This document shows, one piece after another, positions 44,716-56,600 of a stretch of DNA of 64,000 bases; position 1 is the first letter of the stretch; every line of letters starts with the position of its first letter. A program made the position numbers and the translations under genes. Below the pieces are notes generated by a model, which saw only the letters and a list, made by a program, of their open reading frames with translations, was not told where the DNA came from and ran no database searches. The stretch is from Hevea brasiliensis (lineage: Eukaryota > Streptophyta > Magnoliopsida > Malpighiales > Euphorbiaceae), in NCBI RefSeq assembly GCF_030052815.1, contig NC_079499.1, positions 105,434,480-105,498,479 on the forward strand, read 5' to 3'.

Positions 44716-47417
44716 TATAACACCCCAATTTTTTAAATAATTATTTTATATGTAAATTATAATATTTTATTTTATTAAATATTATGGAGATTAAATTAGA
44801 ATTTCTGAATTTTTAAAATCTGGTTTGATTTTCTTAAGACAATAAATTTCATCGATTTTTAAAAACTAATTTAAAGACTACGTGAAAAAATTAAAAATAT
44901 ATTTAGACTCCATAAATATTTCTGAGTTTTCAACAATTTTTGGGTCTCAGGGCAGAGTAAAAATTTAATTTCGGGTCTCTTAAACTGAACGGACCAAATC
45001 AAACTGGATCGGATTGAATCAATCGAATCAAACCAACCTTTCCTTTTTCTCCTCCCTCTTCTCCTGCGCGCAGCAACTTCTCCCCTTCTCTTCCAATTTT
45101 CTCTTTCCTCTCTTTTACCCCATGCCGGCCGACCAACCCTAGCCCTTCCCCACTTGCTGATGCCCCACTTGGACACCTCCCCACCGCCCACAGCCATTCC
45201 TGTCGCCGAAAAATTGACCTTGAATCCCTCCCCACTCACAGCACGCTGTTTGGCCTTCATGGCCAAATTTCGGCCTATTCGGCCACCAATCGAATCGGGT
45301 CTTGCATCCATTTTGTTTTACTCTTCGAGAGCTTTGCAAAGACACTAAGAATATGAATTTCCGTAGAGCCGTTTGTCCGATTTAAGCCCAAGAAGTTTTA
45401 ACCCATTTCGACTTTTAGGCCAGATTTCTCCCAAACCTGGAACCCCATGGAGATTCCAAGAGTATCAGTGTGCTCTACTTAGCGAAAGCTTCGTGGTGAT
45501 ATAAATTTTAAAATTTTCTAACGCTGAAAATCTAGTGGGTCCATGAACTTTGCAGTATTTTTTTGAGCTTTTAATGAGCTTATTTAATTAAATAAAAATT
45601 ATATTCTAACTCCTCGTGTTGTGAGCTTCGCGTAGGTACTTTCGTTTAGCGAAAATTTTACCGACGCTCGAATCTATATTTTCTGACCGAATAGGCGAGT
45701 TACCAAAATTATCTCTGAAGTAGGCCGATATTACAATCCCTGCCACTATTTTTAGATGCCTCGGACACGTTCCCAGCTTCAAAATTAGCATAGGTAACGC
45801 CGAACTCTAAATTCCTTTAATTGCCTAGTGTTGGGTTTAGAATAAAAATCCATAAATATTCGCGGCTAGCTAGAAAATTATAATTCCTTTTGCAATAGCC
45901 TTATAGCATTGTTAAGGATCACGGGGCAAAATTTTAAAATTTTTAGAGCTAGTTTGAATATTTTTGCTAAATGTCAGTTTTAAGGACTACAACTAAATTT
46001 TTTGAGTATGTGATTTTTGCCTGGTTTTGAGGGCCCAAGAGGGGCCATATGATGTTGTTGAGATGTGAGTTTGAGACTTGTGATTTTAGAAGTATGATTT
46101 GAAGCACTTTGCAGGTTAGTAGGTCCTAAGTATAAGAAAAACTCTATCGAATTTTCGGTATAAATTATGATGTCTTTTGTCTCTTTAAAGTCTTGTTTTA
46201 AAGTTAATACTGATAACTTTATAATATAATTGTTTAAGTGATCAGGATCAGTCATCCTCTTTCACTCAGCCACCACAGTAGCTTCTAGTTAATCAGTGAG
46301 TAGATATTAATTTTATTTATGATTTCAATATTATTATATATTCAAGGCATACCCAAGCGTCATTTATAAGTATATGTACATAGCTATTATTAGGCACGTC
46401 TTGTGTTGCACTCTTATTTGATGAAATCGATGTGGGTGTCACCTTAGGGTAATTTAGAGCTGTGTATGTGTGTTGGTGCGTGTGGCGTAGTACTAGATAT
46501 AAGTAGAACGGGTAGATCGGCTGGAGCTAGTCTCGCTGGGGCCCAATCCTTTTTATAATAAGTCGGGGTGAGTATGACTTTGAGTTGATCTCGTTAACCC
46601 TTGCATTTGGATTATTAAGAGAAAGTCTAGCTCGAGTTGATCTCACTGACCGGCATTGGATTAAAAGAGCTATATAGGGGATTAGCTCTCATATGCATAC
46701 ATATGTTGATGTGACATACAGGTGTGTGAATACTCCAAAATATTTTTTGTGCAAATATTGTTTGAATTTGGTTTAATATGTTAGTATTTATTTCATTTCA
46801 TCCTTTCATCCTTAGAGATGCATTAGTCTTAGGTAGTTATAGAAATTATATTTAAAATCAATTCTTTACTCTATGAGTAGAATGCTCATTTTTGTTCACC
46901 ATATTTTTTCAGGTTACAGGAGGACCTCATTCTCGTGATTAACCCGTTTCCTTCCTTGCTGGTCTCTTAGCAACAATATTAGTGTTTCATAGTATTAATT
47001 AAAAATCTAGAACTCTGCATATGCTATAAGTATTTCAGTTAGCTTAAGACTGTAATAGTTTATTTATTTTGAAATTGTAAACCTATTAGTTATACATGTG
47101 TGGATACACGGGATGGGTATTTATCTTGGATGAGGGAGCTGAGCTCTCATTTGATTAAATTGCTATGTTGAGGATTGTGAGGGTGAGCTGAGCTCTCCAA
47201 ATTGATATATTTTGTGATTACAGGTTGGGTGAGCTAAAAACTCCCAATTGGATAGTCCAATTTATGGCCGGACTCTGTCTGTTTGTCTTCTTGAAATTAG
47301 ACTACAGTGATGGGCCTTAGGCTTGGGCTTGGAATAGTTAGACTTACTACAGGTTTTGGAGGCCTTATACTAACCCAAGTCCTAGTGCTAGTCCGGCCCA
47401 TAATTTAGGTTGTGACA
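44716..47417 (+). repeat. Gypsy 3' LTR
   Basis: It begins TATAACACCCC directly after the purine tract AAGAAGAGAAGAA (44703-44715), ends GTTGTGACA and is followed by CACAT. It matches 33548-36244 along its length. ORFs at 44871-45348 lie in its pyrimidine-rich section and are not genes. Confidence 0.93.
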
Positions 47418-47422
47418 CACAT

Positions 47423-48867
47423 AATACATATGATGCATTTATAATAATATACTATATACACTGCAAAATATATATATAAGTATGAATAAGAGTCCAACTT
47501 TTTGAATTAATAAAATCTTATAAATATTAAAAATATATAAATTTTATTTTTTAAAATTATTTTACAAAAATTTTATTATAATTTTTAATTTAGAATTAAA
47601 ACCACTCTCTATATGTTAATCAATAATATATTTATAATATATATAACACGATCTATAATTTTAAAAAATAAAAATACTTATTAAATATATTAAATAATTA
47701 ATATATTAAACAGGTTTTTAATTTTTTTATATTAAATAATATGACAATATAAAATTTCAAGATATCAATATAATAAAAATAAAATTTTATAATAATTTCA
47801 AAAATTATTCTTTTTTTTTAATTTTACAAATAATTTTCTTTCACATTAATTAAGATATGCAATTTTATTATGCAAGTTAATATTATTTTAAATTTTAAAA
47901 AATTAAATAAAATATATACAAATCAAACTTTTTTCTAAATAAATAACAGAGTAAAAAAATAGAATAGTAGAATTTAAATGAATTAAATTTAATGAGCTAA
48001 TTCATATTTATTATTAATTTATTTTAATTTTTAAACATTTAAGCCTAGTTATATTTTTAAAATTTTTTATTATATTACATATAAGTTTATAATTAAATTA
48101 ATATCATATTTTAATAATATAACACATAACTTTCATAAAAAATTAATCAAATAAAAAATAATTTTTAAATGATAAATATTTTTATTTGTATAATAAATTA
48201 AAATTGATATTTTAATTTAAATAATTAAATATAATATTTATAATATTATGATAATATTATATGTTATATAAAAATTAAGAAAAACACTATACAAAATAAT
48301 TAAATCACTAATTTTTATAATGAGTATAATGACGTGTGTTTCATGTTTTATACAAAATTAGTATATATAAATATATGAAGGCAGACATTGAGTTTAAAAA
48401 AATGCCCTTAACCTTTAATATTATTTACAACCTTAATATTATTTACAATTTGCATTTTTGTTAATTTTAGAGTTTAAATAATTAAATTTAAAATTGTTAT
48501 TTAATCCTACTTGTATTTAATTTCCTTTTAATTCATTTTTTTTTGTAATCTAAAATAAATTAGAAAATTCACAAATTTGAATATACCAACATTAAATAAG
48601 AGTAAAAAAAATAAAAAATTCTAATGGTGATCTCTTATTTCGGAAATTGAACAAGAATAGTGAACCTATATTTTAGTTACATCGGTGAAGAATTCAATTT
48701 TCATTTGGAGAATTCATATTAAGCAGTATCTATTTATATTTTTATTAATATTTAATTTAAAAATTCAAAATGAAATTTATAGGAAAACACAATGTTGTAC
48801 TAACATTATTTTAATTCGAACTTAATTATTAATTCAATTTTATTTTAATTTAAATATAATTATAATT
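47423..48867. other. AT-rich intergenic DNA, nothing recognised
   Basis: Very AT-rich sequence without ORFs, tandem arrays or recognisable transposon ends. Confidence 0.6.
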
Positions 48868-48872
48868 ATATT
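48868..48872. repeat. Target-site duplication ATATT, left copy
   Basis: ATATT precedes the solo LTR and recurs at 52575-52579. The motif is low complexity, so this duplication weighs a little less than the others, but it coincides with TG/CA ends. Confidence 0.75.
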
Positions 48873-51800
48873 TGTAACACTCATCACCCGTCTACAGTAT
48901 ATTTGAGCAAAGTGTGCTATATTCGGTATCGGAGCACCCTATCCTGTCTTGTTGTGTATAATATTAATTTAATTATATTATCTTACATGTAGAATTTTTT
49001 TTTTATTACAATTTATCTGTCATATTTTATTTTTGTGGAGACCGGTGGGTTCATTATTTACCTGTTAAATGGTCCATATTCATTTCATAATTTCATATTT
49101 CATCTCATTGCCCATATAAATTTTTTATAAACCATGTCATATCATCATAATACTCATAATCATTTCAAGTAAATAAAATACTTCATTTTATTCATATAAA
49201 ATCAAGTGCAATATTATTTACAATCACAAAATGAATTTACATCGTTTACTTACATGTAATAATCAAAATGAAAATTTAACTATATATGAGCCCTACCAAA
49301 ATGGACTACTGAGGTGACAATCTACACTGTAGCAGATCTGATCAAAGTCCTGTCTAGGCTCTACTGCTGCTGCTGGTGATCTCCTGTACCTCGGTGATGG
49401 AAAAATCAACGCGCTAAGTATAACGCTTAGTGGTGCATAAATTAAAATAAAAATAACTAAATAATTGAAAATTTTATTCCATATATAACTTTATAAAAAA
49501 ATATAACTTTTATGAGTTTATAGTCTTTTACATATTTATAGAACTTTGGATGCAAATTAAGTTACTCAGGATCTTTTCTGTTCATTTATTCTATGTTCAG
49601 TCTTATTACTCATATATGTGCCCAAGTAACCTATAACAAACTATAAAGACTGGATACACGGGAGTATACTAGTTAAACATCCGTATATCTAACATGTATA
49701 TATCTGTCATGTCAGGCACAAGGCCAGCGGGCAGGCATAAAGCCAGAAATAAAATCAGGCACAATGGCCAACGGGCAGGCATAAAGCCAGTAGAACAACC
49801 ATCTTAGACATATATTGTCTATCAATGATTATTCCTGTGGGCAGTATTGTAATCTGTAGTCCCTAATTGGTATACCAATCGATCCATGTTATATAAATAA
49901 GTCTAGGTATACTTTGGGCAAATTAGTGTTATTAATTACTTATGATCTTATCATTTTATGTCATGCACTATTAGTGCTTTATAGTAGTTTCATGTCAATT
50001 TATAGTGGGAAATAAGGTTCCCCCTTCATTTTCATGTAACTTATACATTTAGCAATTCATATAGGTAATTTACATGTCATGTATCAAATAATATCTTAAA
50101 CCTTTCTTTAGGTCTAGATTTGGTGTTTTATATTCTCCTAGCAAATTGACCAAGATATGGCTACTGTTTGGCTACACTTCCTTCATGGAAGTTGTCTCTC
50201 TAGGTCTTGTCTTTGTTTTTCTTTTTGAATCATGTCATTTGAAGTTTTAGAACTCAAGTTATGGTCAAATAACCAAAACTGGTTCCTTAACTCACTCAAG
50301 TTCTAAAACTAGACAGATTCTGGAGTCAATCTTTTCCTAATTATTTGGACATGTTACAATCACTTTTAGGCCTAATGTTCTTCATAGAAATTATTACCCT
50401 ATGTCTTATGATTATTCAAAATTTTGAATTACAATTTTTCAGGTCTTGTAGAATTAATTATAGCAAATTAATTAGCCTGGACTTAGGTACCCTATGTCTA
50501 CAGGATTCCAGGTTTAGGTTAGTTGTTTTGACTCCCATTTTAGGGTTCTTACACTCAAATTTTGAGAAAAGTTTCTAAATAAAAGTTGAAGCCCTATCTC
50601 TTAGGTTTCCATAATAGTTTGGCTCATCCCATTTGGGATTTTCTAGTAGGAGATATGCTATAAATACTATTCTGGGGTCAAGTGGTGGTTTAGTCAAATT
50701 CCAGGTTTTGATGTGCTGACTTGTTCTAGCAATTTGGCCTAGTTTCCTTGGGTTCTGGGTTCTGGTCATAATATCAATATTGTAGATCTATGTCTTATAG
50801 AAATTTTAGCATTGGTTTCATTTCATTTGCAATTTTTTAGACCAAGTTATGGCATTTTTGCAAAAACTGGTAAGGTATACCCAAGTCCAGAATTTCTGAA
50901 CAATTTGGTTCCTGACAGTTTTTGTGTCCCAATTTGGGCCAAAAATTTGGTTTGGTTAGAGGCATTTCTGGGCTCTGTATTCACCATGAAAGTTGTAGTC
51001 CTATGTCTAAGCTTTCCAATGGTATAAAATTCAGGTCATTTGGACTTGTCTAGAGAGAGTTATGGCCAAATGAACATGTACTATTCATTTGGTCAATTTT
51101 CCAAGTCTAGATTAGGGTTATCCAGATTCAAGCAATTTTTAGGTCAAGTTAACGTCAGTTTTTGGACATAGTCTCTCCATGAAAAATGTGAAAAATTGTC
51201 CTAGGTTTCATCTCCAATTGGCCTCACACCAATTAGAGCAACACAATTCAACTTATAGCTTAAAAACCACACTGGACTTAAGGTTCAATTTCCTGCACAA
51301 AAAAATCAGCACTCCCAATTTCAAATCCTCCCAACTCCCAAACTTCATTTCATATTCATAGCACTTTAAATGATTAACAATTCATCTCAACATGCTCAAT
51401 TTCAAGCCATAATGCAAAAGTACCAAAATTAGGTCCAAACCCTAACTTCAAATTTTCAATTCATGGCATACACATACCAAACTCATACTAATCACTTTAT
51501 CCATCATCTATACTCATCAATAACATAAATAAACCACTTAATTTCATCAAAAACCAATAATTCTCAAACTTTCTCATGGCTGCCAAAATTTAGAGGTTCT
51601 ATTTACTCATGGTTTTCTTTTGATTTCATACAATTTTTACTTGATTTAGCATGCTTACAAAGATTAAAAAAGGAAAATAACTTGTTTAGTGCACTAACCT
51701 CTAAGGAACACTTCTTTCACTTAACAAAACTTCACTAATCTCTTCTTTCTTGGCTGCCACAATCTTCCTCAAGGTATGGGATAAATTTTTAATGAATGGA

Positions 51801-52574
51801 GTTTAAGGTTTTATGGTGAGAAAGGGGAGGAGTCAAGCTTGCAAGGAAGAAATATGGTGGAAGCTATATTAGGAGAGAGGTTCGGCCATGGGTTTTCAAG
51901 GAAGAAGATGGATTTTCTTTTCGGCCAATTTGTCTCTTATACACATATTTATCCATTTAAATTTAGGTGTTAGGTTTTAATTGGTTAAAATTTTAATTTA
52001 CCCCTTTATGACATCATGTATGCTTATGTCATAATTAGTATTTAATTTTTCTTTTCTTTCTTTTTCTCTGCTCATTTTTCATTACACAAATTTATAATTT
52101 AATTCATTTTAATTATTTCATTCTCACTATTTTTTATAGACATTTATGTCAAAATTCAACTCTGGAGTTGAAATGACCAAAATTCCTTTCATTATATTTA
52201 TTGGGTTATTTTTATCTGTATCGATTAACTAATTTTCTTGAATTTTTCTTTGACATTTTTAATGTCATTTAATCTTCATAAATCCTCTAATTTAGTCTCA
52301 AAAATTATTTTCTAAGGTTCCTCGCAGGTCTGGGGTCAGCAACTGTCTTCACAGTCACTTTCCAATATTGTCACCCATCGTCGTGACTTCGGCTCGTTTA
52401 ACCGAGTTGTACTTCGCTTCTTTTATTTTTCTTAAATTTTACTTAGTTTGTATTCCGTCAATTTATGTCTTCTCACTCTAATTTGAGTGTAGTTCCAGAC
52501 ATCTTAGCTGTCCGAACCAACATTAGTCGTCGGAACAGTAGAATGTATGGACTACCTAAAGTGAAGGCGTTACA
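48873..52574 (-). mobile_element. Gypsy solo LTR, relative of the nested one
   Basis: A 3702-bp block starts TGTAACACTCATCACCC and ends GGCGTTACA with ATATT either side. The right-hand 300 bases match the right end of 36366-39651 in order: the 'gtcacccatcg' block, the 'cttaaattttacttagt' type block, 'gtccgaacc', then 'gaacagtagaatgta'. Orientation is therefore minus. No gag or pol is present. Apparent ORFs (50345-51361) are unsupported. Confidence 0.88.
49414..49437. repeat. Hairpin in the solo LTR matching the nested LTR hairpin
   Basis: CTAAG pairs with CTTAG around a 7-base loop and is followed by TGGTGCATAA. It is positionally equivalent to the hairpin pair at 36971-37012 in the related LTR. 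Confidence 0.55.
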
Positions 52575-52579
52575 ATATT

Positions 52580-53516
52580 ATAAATTTGATTATATTATAT
52601 TAAACATTAACTTATAAAAATTACAAATTAACATTAAAAATATTTATTTCTTAAAAAAATAATAATACTTATATATTAATTAAATTATAAAAAATAAATA
52701 TGCAAGTAATTAATGTAATTAAATTGTATCAAGTACAATATGTATAATTAAAAAAACTTAATAATCAAGTTATTTTATAAATTAAAATTCACCATTTACA
52801 AAATAACCTAACTTGAAAAAAGGTACATATAAATTACTCGTGTCGGGCTTTATAAGTTAAGTATTCATTATTTAAACCTGTTTATATAAATAATTAATTA
52901 AATATAAAATACATATTTTTTTATAATAATATTTATAAATTTATAAATGTATATAATAATTTTAATTTATAAATTATTAATAAAATTTATTTTATATAAA
53001 ATTATTAATTAAAATATATAAAGTAAAATGTGTTCAATATTTTTTAGTAATAATAATTAGATTAAAAATATTAAATAATTTAAATAAATTTTAATCAAAT
53101 TTGAGAAGAATTTATATATTAATAATATGACAAAAAGTCTAAATCCTTCCTTAACTTTTTATTATATATCAAACAAGTTTAATTTCAATTTTTGACTAAA
53201 TAAACCCACACCTTTATATTTAAGTCTAAATAAATCACTATATAATAAAATATTAATTTATAATAAAAATTATTTTTAAAATTTTTAAATACTAATAATT
53301 ATTTACTATTTATAATTAAAGTAAAAATAAAGAAAATAAAAAAATTAAAAAAAAAAAGAAAAACACAACAAATCATAATTACATAAAATAATCAATGAGC
53401 CCCGTTGATTTTCGTAATTTTCGTGATACCGTCCAACGAGGCTCATTAGCCTAGTCCAGTGTTTTGTAAAAAGCTATTCTCGGCAACCATGGTCTAAATT
53501 TTATCGGTGATGAGAT
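52580..53516. other. AT-rich intergenic DNA and ARGLU1-like 5' region
   Basis: AT-rich up to about 53390, with no ORF. The last 120 bases are GC-richer and presumably hold the promoter and 5' UTR. A three-codon upstream ORF starts at 53489. An out-of-frame ATG at 53510 overlaps the main start. Confidence 0.5.
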
Positions 53517-53629
53517 ATGGGATCCCCGTCTCACAGAAGGAGATACTCTCCGTCGCCTGTGGATCATCGTCATAGCAGAAGAAGCAAAAGAGATAGAAGC
53601 CGATCTCCGAACTCCAATTCTCATTCTAG
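53517..53629 (+). CDS. ARGLU1: ARGLU1-like exon 1 (residues 1-37 and two bases)
   Basis: It encodes MGSPSHRRRYSPSPVDHRHS and a further RS-rich stretch. The donor reads AG|GTCTTC, which is a weak match after the GT, but it is the junction that restores the RS frame in exon 2. Confidence 0.8.
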
Positions 53630-56600
53630 GTCTTCTTTATTCTTTTGGTTGACTGCCAATAAATTTGTATATTTAATTGTATATTTTTGCAATTTTTGTG
53701 CTTCAAATTTGCAATATATGCAGACAGTCATCAAACAGGACTGAAATTAGTTGGGTATTGCGAATTGATACAGGAGAAGAAGTCGTTCTGATTCTCCACG
53801 ACATCGTAGAAGTCGTTCGCCGAGTTATAGACGCCGTAAGAGTCCATCTCCAACACCTAGACGACGTAGAAGGCACAGAAGTAAGAGTGATTCATTCTCT
53901 CCTCTACCCAGGTCTCCTACCCCAAGTCTTGCTTCTTCTGAACGCAAAAATGCCACTCAGAAACTGAAAAAAGAGCAGGAAGAGAAGAAAAGGTAATCAT
54001 AAGATTATTGATTTTGGGCGAGCAACCTATTTTATACGGTTTTAGTTTTTGTATCATTTTTTGTAATGCCGATTTCTGTTTATTTGTATGAGAATTCATT
54101 GTGAAATGCAATCAACCAGGTTCAGCGATTTGAATTTATGCTGGATAGCTGTAGAATTGTCTTATTTTCTATGTTACTAGCTCCATCCTATTGTTTAATT
54201 GGCAACATATTTGGGCTCATACAAAGTAACTCTACAAGTGCAAATTAAGTGGTTCAATTTGTTTAACCCGCAATGACCCCTCATTGGCTCTTGTATATCT
54301 GTTATGTAGGCTATTTATGTTAAGTTGCAGCCTTAGACATTTCAATTCGGACAATTACTTATACTTAGGACCTCCTACTCAATGGATCTGGTGAACTGTT
54401 CATAGCATACTTAGGATGAGAATGTGATTTAACTTTAATGCTTTTTTTTTTACTTAATTTTTGTTAATTTGAATTTTTTTTTTTTGAAATGATAAAGCAT
54501 CGACATAAGTATTTTGGTTTGTGGAATGTTACTTACCTCTTGGGTGTCAGATTGCTGAAAAGTAACTTTTAGTATTTAGTTTACTTTGAATTGTCCTTAT
54601 GAATGTAATATTGGTAATCTGGTAGGGTTTAGGCAAACTAATGTGATTGGTGAACGGTTAGGAATGAGCTGGATAAAAGCTTGTTTTTATTTGTTCATAA
54701 AGTTAAATAAATGAGTTTGAACGAAAAATTTAAAACTTGTTTAATAAATGAATGAACATGAATATTATGAGTTTCGCTCGACTTTTCATGAACATGTTCG
54801 TTTAAGAGTTCATAAACATGTTTACTTAAAGCTCATTTATGTTTATTTATATAAAGCATATTATATTTATTATATAAAATATAGATTATTTAATTTTGAA
54901 AATTTTTAATTCAGAATTGGACTGGATAATTGGTTTCGATTCCACTTCAAGAAGAAAACTAAGAACTTAGCCTGGCCTTCCGAGTTTCAGTTCTAGGTCA
55001 ATTAAAAACTGTGGAACTAGGGCTACACAATGTTAACCAAACCAACCAAGCATAATCAATTCAATCCAATCCAAACCAAAAACCATGTATTGACACTTAC
55101 ATGATTTGGTTTTAAAATATATTCAATCTGAATTTTTGGTTTATCTTTGGCTTCAAGTCATAAAAAAGTCATTGAAATTGATTCAAACTGAGAATATACT
55201 AAGATTACATTATTCTGCATTATATGTAAATATTTTTGTATTGTTAATTCATTTTTAACCTTTTCACATGATGAAAAAATTTCTACATGCATAAATAAAA
55301 TTTCACTTATTTTGGTCTTTCATACATAGAATTAATAAATATGTTCATATTATTATATTTTAATATCATGTTTGATGCAATCTGGGAAATATAACTTCAG
55401 GAATTATTTTGAATTAATTTTTTATTGTAAAATTAAGAAGTTTAGATTTCTATTATTTAGGAAATTTAGTTAGGAACTATTATTTTATTTTACTTAGGAA
55501 GTTTGAGTTTATTTTGAATTCCTACTTAGTATTGGTTTGGTATTTCCTAATTAATATTGGTTTAGTATTTTTTAATTTTGGGGTTCCTAATCCTAATAAT
55601 AATAGGACTAGTTGATATAATATAATTACCTATGCCCTCTAGGTAATTTGGCAGAGTTTATTATGGTTATTGTTGGCATTGACAATTAATACAAAATTTG
55701 AGAATTTGTTTTCCCCTCTTGTGTGTTCTATTGATTCTCCATCAATTTGCTATTAGAGCTACTTTGATCCGTTTGCCTTTGAAATGAACAATAAGGGGGA
55801 GAGTTTGTTATGATTATTATTGACAATTGAGAGTTAATAAAATTTGAAACTATTTCTTTTTGCCCTTTGAGGGTTCTTTGGTTTTGCATCAATGTTATTT
55901 GAATGTCTTGAATTTTCTTCGAAGCAATTTTGCTTTATAGCATAAATTGATCAAACTGTTTATGCAAACTAACCGAATTTGAATATCTTTTAGTCTTATT
56001 TGATTTGATTATTTTTTTTATTATTTACAAATATACTTTATTGTTTTGGTTTGAAATATCTATCTTAAACCAAATCATGAACACCTCAGTTGAACGATTG
56101 ACAGGTTTTGGGCTTGGGTTTGACTAGGCTAGTTCCTGTCCAGGTGTAAGACTGAAACGACTCGTGGCCATCTTTACCAAAGAGGAAAAAACCTTTTGTA
56201 TTTTTTGGTTGACAGCAGTTTTATATTTAATGGTTTTAAACAACAAAAGAAAACTTAATAGTAATGTCAAGTAGATTCTAATGTTGTTTTGAAAGGTGAT
56301 TGACATGTTTTAGTCATAAAAATTCCAAAACAGATACACAATAGTTTCAAATGACTTTATGCAACATCATCTAAATGGATAAATTTTGACAAAGCAATTT
56401 CAATCTCAATGTCTTATTGTGATGTAGAACCTTACCAAGATTCCTCATTCATGACTTGCTTAGTCAATCCATAAAAGGGAAGTTTTGATGCAATTTGCTG
56501 TCATCCCAAGTGCACCTTAGTCCTTAAAACTAACTTTTAGTTGCTTTTATTCAAATCATTCAATTGGGTGCATTTCTTATGAGTGGCCACAATAGCAATG

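Larger units (their letters stand above)
33548..47417 (+). mobile_element. Full-length chromodomain Gypsy LTR retrotransposon, decayed
   Basis: A 13.9-kb element has LTRs of 2697 and 2702 bp, exact CACAT duplications, a tRNA-iMet primer site 4 bases after the 5' LTR and a purine tract before the 3' LTR. Pol order is protease, RT, RNase H, integrase, then a chromodomain-like end, as in Tekay/Del chromoviruses, which also have very long LTRs. Some 3.3 kb of its length is a nested solo LTR (36366-39651). By eye the LTRs show about 8 differences in the first 95 aligned bases, so it is older than the Copia copy. It sits between the glucosidase and ARGLU1-like genes. Confidence 0.95.

Noticed and set aside
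50345..51361. Several 60-77-codon ORFs
   Set aside because: They are inside the solo LTR 48873-52574, are unrelated to each other, and have no domain.
53677..53967. 96-codon ORF overlapping ARGLU1-like exon 2 in another frame
   Set aside because: The RS-repeat frame is the conserved one; this is its shadow, relevant only to a possible alternative acceptor.
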